This document shows, piece by piece, positions 57,066 through 64,000 of a stretch of DNA of 64,000 bases (within the stretch, counting starts at the first letter, position 1; each line of letters begins with the position of its first letter). The stretch spans positions 413,873 to 477,872 of the forward strand of contig ML677465.1 in assembly GCA_007922305.1 (NCBI GenBank). The letters run 5' to 3'. The translations under genes were made by a program, and so were the position numbers. Below the pieces are notes generated by a model. It had not been told where the DNA came from and ran no database searches. It saw only the letters and a list, made by a program, of their open reading frames with translations. This DNA comes from Dermatemys mawii. Taxonomy: Eukaryota > Chordata > Testudines > Dermatemydidae.

Positions 57066-57136
57066 CCCAGCACAGAGGAGTCGAAGATCCCAAATACGTC
57101 TTCCAGGATTGAAGGCAGGTACTTCAGAGCAGCTCC
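57066..57136 (-). CDS. DOCK: DOCK-A-type guanine-nucleotide exchange factor, first exon seen in the window (71 nt)
   Basis: The acceptor TTTCTGCTTCCAG precedes GGAGCTGC and the donor is CTGGG|GTAAG. The frame reads GAALKYLPSILEDVFGIF, then DSSVLG, beginning in phase 0 and ending with two bases of a Gly codon. DOCK2 has a closely similar A-A-L-K-Y-I-P-S-V-L-x-D-V-x-x-x-F-D at this point as I recall it, which makes DOCK2 the nearest mammalian member for this exon. Earlier exons (SH3, DHR1) would lie beyond 64000 and later ones (DHR2) below 1 on this strand. No exon was found between 57137 and 64000. Confidence 0.85.
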
Positions 57137-58559
57137 CTGGAAGCAGAAATCAGCAAGAAGAGCTAACTAACTACGGGGCTATGTTTTATTAACAGACTTG
57201 AGAAGGACACAATTATAGAGATCTTACTGCTCCGAGTGAAATTCAGATTGTGCAAAGAGCCACCATCAGGCCTCTGCACATTTAGACCCTATTTAAAGGC
57301 TCCTTGAATTGCATCCTGACTCCAAACATAAGACTGAGGCTGATGCACAAAAGTTTCTCTCTGACTCAGTATACTTCATGTAAACAAACCCATGACGTTA
57401 CTGCCCTACCCAGAGCCCTACTTCCCATGCGCTCCCCCGTCCCAAAGGGAGAAATTCTGCGGAGACCATTTACTCTTACTAGATCAACACGAATCAGAAA
57501 ACCTGACCATGACAACTCTATCACGTCACTGTAGACAGGAATAACTGTTTCAGGTCTGTCTCTACTTTAAAGCAACAGAGGAAGAAAGTCCATGAAGAAA
57601 ATTGGATTCTCCCTTATATTTGTACGGGCACAGTCCATCCCACAGAGAGACTCCAGACTAATATGACCTGATGCCACCACCCAAATGGAACAAAGTTTTC
57701 ACATATTCCATAAAGGAGGGGCTGGGACTTCTCTCTAGAGTCTGGGTGAATGTCCTTTTCAGATGTCCCTAAGCAAACCTACACAGCAACCAGAAAGTCA
57801 CATTTCACCGTGAGACAGCATTTTTGTGTCTGCCCCGGTTCCCTTACAAGTAAAACATTTGGTAGAGGTGTACCTGGATCCTCTACTAGCATCATTTTTA
57901 GATCCATTTTGCAGTCTACGAGTCACTTCAGACTTTTTCCCCCAATGGTTCCCTAGCCCATCCCATGAGTGTCCTTCAGGCAGGGGTGAAAGTGAGCCAG
58001 TATGGGTCGGTATGGAGCCGCCCTGGCCCCGTACCGGTACGTGTCCTGTGTTACTTTCATCCCTGCCTTCAGCTCTGAGCTACAGCCAGGGCTCTGGTGT
58101 TTCCTCTAGTGGTTCAAATTCCATATAGTGTTCTATGTTCTGCACAACTGCTGCCAGCATACACAGCCATTGCTGGGACACACATCTGCAGCCTCCCTAG
58201 TCTACTAGTAAATCCACCAGTTCTCACCCTGTCCAAGATTCTGACCTCAACCATTGACCAGTAGGTGAACTGCTATCACAAGGAAACACATTCCCCTAAA
58301 TCCACTAGTCCCACTCTTGGACATCTCCAACTGGTCTAGGATGGCAGCTTTGACATTCTCATAGCTGGTGCCAGTGTCCTCACTCAGGGCCAAATATGCA
58401 GTCTTTTACTCAGTGAACAGCAGCAGCTGCCATCCTCCCGTCAAAGGTGACCTGATGGGCCTGAGGCTCCCTCCTGGACAGAGAAAGGTTGATACCCACA
58501 AGTAATCTGGAACTTCTGATCCTGGAACTGTCTCTGCTATTCCCGCTGCTCTTCCACAG
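57137..58559. other. DOCK intron; nothing recognised
   Basis: A short palindromic GTACCGGTAC occurs near 58031. No exon or repeat is bounded. Confidence 0.4.
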
Positions 58560-58860
58560 ATTTCTAGATTCCATTTCCAGAAGGGACCACTGTGATCCTC
58601 TAGTCTGATCTCTTGTGTAGCACAGGCCAGAGACCCACCCCAATAAATTCCCAGAGCAGAGCTCTTAGAAAAACAACAGTCTTGATTTAAAAATTGCCAG
58701 TTATGGAGACTCCTCCACAGTCTGAATCTATCTAGCTTCAACTTCCATCCCCTGGAATTTGTTACACCTTTCTCTGCTAAAATGATGAGTCAATTATCAA
58801 ATATTTGTTCCCTATAGGTATTTATAGCCTGTAATCTTTCAGTAAGACTAGGTGCTGCTG
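58560..58860 (-). mobile_element. CR1-type LINE 3' fragment
   Basis: GATTTCTAGATTCCATTTCC and AGAGCAGAGCTCTTAGAAAA, then TCTTGATTTAAAAATTGCCA, parallel the CR1 copy at 11400. Confidence 0.65.
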
Positions 58861-59093
58861 TTCCACCATCCACTTCAGGACTTCTCCCATTTATATCTCT
58901 TTTGCAAAGGGGGTTCCTTCAGGCACCATATGTGAGGAAGAAAGGAAGGATGATCCAACGGTTAGGGCACTAGCCCAAATTCATTTCTCTGCTCTGCCAT
59001 AAACTTCCTACGTCACCTTGGGCAAGTCACTTAGTCTCTCTTCCTTCATCTGTTCTAAAATGAGGATAATAGGAGTTCCCTCCTCACAGAGGT

Positions 59094-59675
59094 TGTGAGG
59101 GAATAGAAATGCTCTCAATGGCTCCTCTGACTATTGTGGGAAGGTGTCCATGCCTGAAGTTGTAACTTGATTCCAGGTGGGGGGAAGAGGTCACCTGACC
59201 TCCTGCCTGGGGAACAGACAAAGGAAGCAGGGGAGGAGCTGGTGAGTGTCAGTCTGCAGCTGGCTAAGGAAGAGCAGGGAGGCCCAGATAGGGTCTGGCC
59301 TCCCTGGACCCCCGAAATGGATCCAGCTGAGGGGTCCGGTTCACTCTCTCCACAAGCTCTGTGTTAGATCATGTTCCTGTCGACTAATAAACCTCTGTTT
59401 TACTGGCTGGCTGAGAGTTACGTCTGACTGTGGAGTTGGGGTGCAGACCCACGGGCTTCCCCAGGACCCTGCCTGGCTGGGCTCGCTGGGGGAAGCGCAC
59501 AGAGGGGCAGAAGGTGCTGAATGCTCTGAGGTCAGACCCAGGAAAGTGGAAGCTGTATGCTGTGAAGCTCCTAGCCTTGGAGACAGGCTGTTTATGGAGA
59601 AGAAGCTTCCCCTCAGAGTCCTGACTGGCTTCATAGGGAGCGGTTCCAGACCATTGCCCCAGGGACTCCGTGACA
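59094..59675 (+). mobile_element. Solo LTR, family 1, with 5-bp target duplication
   Basis: TGTGAGGGAATAGAAATGC opens and GGGACTCCGTGACA closes the LTR. GAGGT lies on both sides (59089-59093 and 59676-59680). GTCGACTAATAAACCTCTG supplies the poly(A) signal on the + strand. Closely related to the copy at 10444. Confidence 0.92.
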
Positions 59676-59738
59676 GAGGTATGATGAGGAAAAGTACATT
59701 AAAGATTGTGAGGTGCTCAAATACTACAGTAATAGGGG

Positions 59739-60473
59739 TGTAGCAGGGTGACCACCCCGCTCCTGCCCTGGTGGGGTTAAAAGCAGCCCAGCAGAGGCTA
59801 GGGGTGGGAGGAAAGGCAGCCCAGCAGAGGGTAGGGGTGGGGAAGGCAGCCCAGCAGAGGGCTGTAAGTGGAAGCAGCTAGGGCAGAGCAGCCACAGCTG
59901 TGGCTGGGTCAATTAGGGCCCAGCTGGCCCTGATATAAGGGCCCAGGGTTAGGGATACAGAGTCTCCTCTAGCTGGGGAGGCAGACTGGCCTGGCTGCTG
60001 GGGAAGTTTAAGAGGGTACCTGGAATGGAGCAGGGTTGGAGGGAAAGGCCAGAGGAGCTGGGGAGCTCCGGGCTGGCAACTCCCCAGGCTGCAGGGCCTA
60101 GTCTGTGGCCAAGAAGGGGTCCTAGGGATGCAGGGGTCAGCCCATGGGTAGGCAGAGGCAGCAGGCCAACCTCCTTGCCTGTGCTGACTGGCTTTTACAC
60201 TGCAGTTCGCCCAGGGAGCAGGGGCTTGATGATGACTGACAGTAGCCTAGACTGAAGCAAGGTGGGGCTGAGAGGGTTAGGGGTTTCCCAGAGTGGGGGG
60301 ACCCAGAGGCAGAGTGCGAGGGTACTGCCAGGGGGCAGCACTCCAGGTACAGGGCACTGGGATCCAGGGAGGGACACGGGGCCAGCCTGCAGAGGGCACT
60401 CTGTGCTGAAGATGAGCTAATTCCCGGACGACCAGCAGGAAGCGCCACAGGGGTGAGTTGCTGTTCTGCTACA
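59739..60473 (+). mobile_element. Solo LTR, family 3, with 5-bp target duplication
   Basis: It starts TGTAGCAGGGTGACCACC and ends TTGCTGTTCTGCTACA. The inverted TGTAGCAG/CTGCTACA ends and the flank AGGGG on both sides (59734-59738 and 60474-60478) define it. A tandem AGCCCAGCAGAGG repeat lies near the left end. Strand is uncertain. Confidence 0.85.
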
Positions 60474-60510
60474 AGGGGACATATCATTAACTAGGATAGT
60501 TAATGTTTTT

Positions 60511-60717
60511 TCATCCTCCTTTCAAACAGTCCACACACACTGTATTGAGTCCAAACTCATTCCCTTTAGCATAGAAATCAACAACAAGATAACAAAGTTC
60601 AATTCCAATCATAAAAGCAGCCCAGCCTAGGGTTCCTCCTTCAGAACTGCTCAGCCCTCAACCTAAACCCTCCTTCCCCTAAAAGCCATTCCACCTACCT
60701 TATGCTTAGCAGACATG
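60511..60717. other. DOCK intron; nothing recognised
   Basis: AT-rich spacer before the MITE. Confidence 0.5.
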
Positions 60718-60840
60718 TAGTGTGACCAGATACAAAGTGTGAAAAATTGGAACTGGGGGTGGGAGGGTAATAGGCACCTAAATAAAAAAGCCCCAGATAG
60801 TGGGACTGTCTCAATAACATTTGGACATCGGGTCACCCTA
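60718..60840. mobile_element. hAT-type MITE, fourth copy
   Basis: The ends are TAGTGTGACCAGATAC and ATCGGGTCACCCTA. Flanks CAGACATG and CAGGCATG match at 7 of 8 bases. Confidence 0.85.
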
Positions 60841-61253
60841 CAGGCATGTAATATTATTTCTGTGCTAGCTACTCAGTCTGACCTGGCTCTGCTTTTGATT
60901 TGTTGCTTCAAATTTCAGATGTTACTCTGTAGAAGGCATCAACTTCTAGTCAGGGGACTTAAACTTGGTGGTTAGGTGGTTCTAATCTACAGATATACTG
61001 AGGTCACAGTCTTTGTCACAAGATTCTCCTTTTACCAGCATGCATTTTACAATGGTATTACTTCTCAGCAAGACCGTTGACAGCAGACTATTGCTGTTTA
61101 AAAACCCTTGGTCTAGCTAACCTGCCAAATGCCTTTGCCAAATGCTAAGGCCTACTGTCTGGAATTATGCCAGACACTCCATGTCTGGCAAATGCAACCT
61201 TGACGTTGTGCATTTAAAACAATATTATTGTCAGTGGCACTAACAGTGATGCC
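60841..61253. other. DOCK intron; nothing recognised
   Basis: It ends with ATGCC, half of the next LTR's target duplication. Confidence 0.5.
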
Positions 61254-61898
61254 TGTCACGAAGTCACAGGCCCGGTGCTCGATATGAAGCCAGACAGGAC
61301 TCTGATGTAGCATGCCTCCCCTGTGAGCTGCACTGTCACCTCGGTATGAAGTCTTTTTGGCTATGGCCTTCCGGAGTCTGACGTCAGGGAGAAGCCAGAG
61401 AGGGTCTGGGGGTCTGGCACCCCAACTGCACAGTCAGCGTGACTCTCAGTCAGCCAGTAAAACAGAAGGGTTATTAGTCACCAGGATCCTAGCACAGAAC
61501 GGAGCTTGTTAGCACAGAAAGCAGGACCATTCAGTAAAGTCCATCTTGGACTTTCCCCTGAGTCCCAGAACAGGAGATTGACTCCTTCCAGTTGCCTGGC
61601 CTCGGACACGCCCATTGCACCTCCTCTGGTCTTTGTCTTGCTTCCCTGGCTAAGTGTCACCTTGTTGCATCCACCTCTTGGTGCTCAGGTTATGAAGTGG
61701 TTCAGCTATTGTCTTTGTGCAGGCAGCAAGAGCAGTCTCACTGGCTCCTGAGGGTCTCAGCAGAAGTCACATCCCCTTCTCCCACCACCTGATGTAATAC
61801 ACAGGGGAAACTGAGGTACACACAGTATTCATGCAAAGTAATATTTCTCACACAAGCTAATGTACAACATAACAAGGGGAAAACCCCACTTCGTCACA
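61254..61898 (-). mobile_element. Solo LTR, family 1 variant, with 5-bp target duplication
   Basis: It runs from TGTCACGAAGTCACAGGC to ACCCCACTTCGTCACA. ATGCC lies on both sides (61249-61253 and 61899-61903). It shares CACAGGGGAAACTGAGG and the CAGTCAGCC block with the copy at 1129, so those two form one subfamily. Confidence 0.9.
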
Positions 61899-61903
61899 AT
61901 GCC

Positions 61904-62554
61904 ATAGGCACTTTCCATTACAAGATCCTCTTTTCAGTTACAACTTTACCAAACATTAACCACATTTCCCATGCTGGATGCCTTTCTCAGGTAGAATTTT
62001 TGAACCTTTCAGCAAAAATATTTCAGCTCTTTCTGACAAGATTAGGGGAAAATACATTGTTCTGCTCATGTTAAAAACATTTCTGATAACCATTTCATTG
62101 ATGCATTAGTGCCTCCAGCCTCAGGAACAGGGACCTGACAGGTGGCAGTGAGTTGCCCTGGGGTCAGGGATGTGCCTTTTGTTGTCCTTGTGAAAATCTG
62201 CCAAATATGGCCAAGTTATAAGCCTCTGAAAAAAGTCCTCAAATGCTCATGCTCAGCAGAGCTTTGTTAGCATTCAGCAGCTAAATTCTCCAAAGATTCC
62301 ACTGGGCATGCACCAGCCCAGGGCTGCAGGGACTGGCCAGCAATGGCTCTTCTTGTCTGTCAGGAGCTGCTGTGACCCTGGGAACCAGGACTGAGAGCAG
62401 CAGATGCCTCATTTATGCTCTCAGTGGTGTGTGTGTCTCCCCTTGGTGCCCAGGCATCCTGGAGAAGGAGTAGGCAGCCTGAATCACATTCTGAGCAGGG
62501 AAAAAAAACAGGGACAGAAGGATATGTAACCTGACGAGAGCACTGCCTTCCAGA
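61904..62554. other. DOCK intron; nothing recognised
   Basis: No exon or repeat boundary is seen. Confidence 0.4.
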
Positions 62555-62790
62555 ACCTAGAGTAGAACCTGGGTAATTATAGGTCTGTCAGTCTGACAAT
62601 TCTAATAAAATAATGGAACAGCTGATATGTGACTCAATTAATAAAAAAAATTAAAGGAGGTTAATATAATTAATGCTAGTCAACACATTAATAACAAACA
62701 GATCCGGGCAAACTAGATCTTGTCCTGTTTTACACAGGATTACAATGGTCCCTTCTGGCCTTATAACCTATTAATCAATTCTTGAGTCCC
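62555..62790 (+). mobile_element. CR1-type LINE fragment
   Basis: ATTATAGGTCTGTCAGTCTG, AGATCCGGGCAAACTAGATC and the 3' block ACAATGGTCCCTTCTGGCCT are CR1 sequence on the + strand, with an internal deletion. Confidence 0.55.
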
Positions 62791-63240
62791 AAAATTCTTC
62801 TTTTGTCTAGAAAATAGCTCTAAAACTCAGTGGAAAAGTGTGTGTTTCAGCCCTCTGTAATGATTAGTTTACATAGAAGTTAACAGCCTACAACTGCTAG
62901 CTCAAGTGGTAGAGATGTGTGCCATGGATCTAAGGTTCCCACACTGCTGGTGTTGTAAGAACAAGTCCTTCTCTTGTAGTCATATTGTAAGGCCTAAGGC
63001 CTTTGTCTGCAGCCAGATTAGAAAAGCAGCAGCTATCAGCTGAGTAGCAGGAAGTCACATCCTCACATTCCATCTAAATTACATTAAAACAATGTCATAT
63101 CAGGCTGTTTAGAAGGACACCCTGTCCTAATAGTACCCACTATCATCAGATAAAGAAACAGATCATAAGATGGTTAAATAAACTTAGTTTGACAGAATTC
63201 TGTCTGGCTGTGGTTGTGAAATCCTCATTTCTTTATTTCT
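62791..63240. other. DOCK intron; weak tRNA-like SINE head, otherwise nothing
   Basis: CTAGCTCAAGTGGTAGAG at about 62897 resembles a pol III A box. No convincing B box follows. Confidence 0.3.
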
Positions 63241-63760
63241 TTATCCTCATTTCTTTATACCCGGAGGGAACGGGTGTTTGCCCGGAGCCCGGAGGGAACG
63301 GGTGTTTGCCCGGAGCCCGGAGGGAATGGGTGCAGTGGGCATACCCCGCAGCTCCTGCCTGTTTCAGGAGACTTGGGGACCCCCGCAGCTCCCAACCATC
63401 ACAGGCAACTGGGGTACCCCCGCAGCCCACTGGCTACTGCAGCGGGGCCGGGGGATCCCCACCAACTTCCCTGGTCACTGCGGCAGGGCAGGCGGATGCC
63501 CAGCAGCTCCCCAGCCACCGCGGTGGGGCAAGAGGATCCCTGGCAGCTTCCTGGCTGCTACAGCAGGGCAGGGGGATTCCCGGAAGCTCTCTGCCAGCTG
63601 CAGCAGGGCAGGGGGATTCCTGGAAACTCTCTGCCAGCTGCGGCAGGGCAGAGGGATCCTCGGAAACTCTCCGTCATCATGGGATGGCAGGGGGACCCTG
63701 GAGCTCCGAGCCCCCATGTGTGGTGAGGGCCCCGGAGCTCCCAGCCTCCACGCAGCTGCC
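63241..63760. repeat. GC-rich minisatellite array
   Basis: A unit of about 28 bases containing CCCGGAGGGAACGGGTGTTT repeats at 63260-63335. From 63340 a longer imperfect unit follows, with GCAGGGCAGGGGGATTCC and AGCTCTCTGCCAGCTG-like parts. It produces long frames on both strands without domains. Confidence 0.75.
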
Positions 63761-63774
63761 CAGCTCCTTTCCAC

Positions 63775-63890
63775 TTTATCATGGATGTTTTCAGTAAAAG
63801 TCGGGGACAGGTCACAGGCTTCTGTGAATTTTTCTGTATTGCCCATGGCCTGTCCGTGACTTACTAAAAATATCCATGACCACATCTCAG
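63775..63890. repeat. Short inverted-repeat element
   Basis: ATCATGGATGTTTTCAGTAA (left) and TTACTAAAAATATCCATGAC (right) are inverted, with GGACAGGTCACAGGC and GCCCATGGCCTGTCC nested inside. This suggests a palindromic non-autonomous transposon end adjoining the minisatellite. Confidence 0.5.
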
Positions 63891-64000
63891 CTGTATGTAT
63901 GGTTAACAATCTCAAACGCTGTCAAGAGGTGACCCATACCCAGTGATAGTGGGTGGGAGTAGAGTGAGGGCAGTAGGCTTCAGCAGTGTTACTGAGCATG

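Larger units (their letters stand above)
58930..60510 (+). repeat. MIR-like tRNA-SINE split by two LTR insertions
   Basis: SINE pieces are at about 58930-59093 (GGTTAGGGCACTAGCC, CACCTTGGGCAAGTCACTTA), 59676-59738 (ACATTAAAGATTGTGAGGTG) and 60474 onwards. They read in order as one element once the LTRs at 59094 and 59739 are set aside. Confidence 0.7.

Noticed and set aside
63258..63335. Spaced repeats considered as a CRISPR array
   Set aside because: Units are directly adjacent without unique spacers, and the genome is a vertebrate.
63189..63915. Long Pro/Gln/Ala-rich open frames on both strands
   Set aside because: They are translations of the minisatellite array, and three frames are open at once.

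Overview
The window looks like nuclear DNA from a turtle (Testudines). I infer this from the repeats: many copies of a CR1-type LINE, DIRS-type tyrosine-recombinase retrotransposons, a Penelope-like repeat whose copies share the core GCCCACGAAAGC, hAT-type short DNA transposons with 8-bp target duplications, and TG...CA solo LTRs with 4-5 bp target duplications. The exon signals are typical of vertebrates. Genus and species cannot be read from the window.

Two overlapping protein-coding genes are supported. On the + strand is an INSYN2/FAM196-family gene (inhibitory synaptic factor 2). Its three coding exons (17597-19191, 21288-21362, 33294-33489) join in phase to give 621 residues. A CpG-rich segment at about 6.4-7.2 kb is the probable promoter and first non-coding exon, and there is a poly(A) signal at 33741. 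On the - strand are four consecutive exons of a DOCK-A-type guanine-nucleotide exchange factor (57066-57136, 55398-55504, 54301-54428, 36964-37059). They join in phase and match the helical linker between the DHR1 and DHR2 domains. The INSYN2 gene therefore lies antisense within a DOCK intron. In mammals INSYN2A lies in DOCK1 and INSYN2B in DOCK2 in the same way. Here both genes look diverged from the mammalian copies I can recall, so a further paralogous pair is possible.

Layout: 1-6.3 kb is flanking repeats. 6.4-7.8 kb is a CpG island plus a minisatellite. 7.8-17.1 kb is the first INSYN2 intron, with a decayed DIRS recombinase, a solo LTR inside a SINE, CR1 copies and a 100-base assembly gap. 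17.1-33.8 kb is the INSYN2 gene body; a 663-bp hAT element ends 32 bases before its second coding exon, and large CR1 copies fill intron 3. 34-54 kb is DOCK intron, containing a nested CR1/hAT, an LTR/MITE pair, a 54-bp perfect palindrome and a 7.6-kb DIRS element (45.5-53.2 kb) with a second, internally deleted DIRS inserted in it. 54-57.2 kb holds three DOCK exons with LTR material between them. 57.2-64 kb is DOCK intron, with one SINE hit by two different LTRs, another solo LTR, a hAT MITE and a GC-rich minisatellite.

The most unusual observations are the nested INSYN2/DOCK pair with its paralogy question, a 30-bp tandem duplication that doubles a DOCK splice donor in frame, the small DIRS element encoding an in-frame Gag/tyrosine-recombinase fusion, and the hAT insertion next to an INSYN2 splice acceptor.
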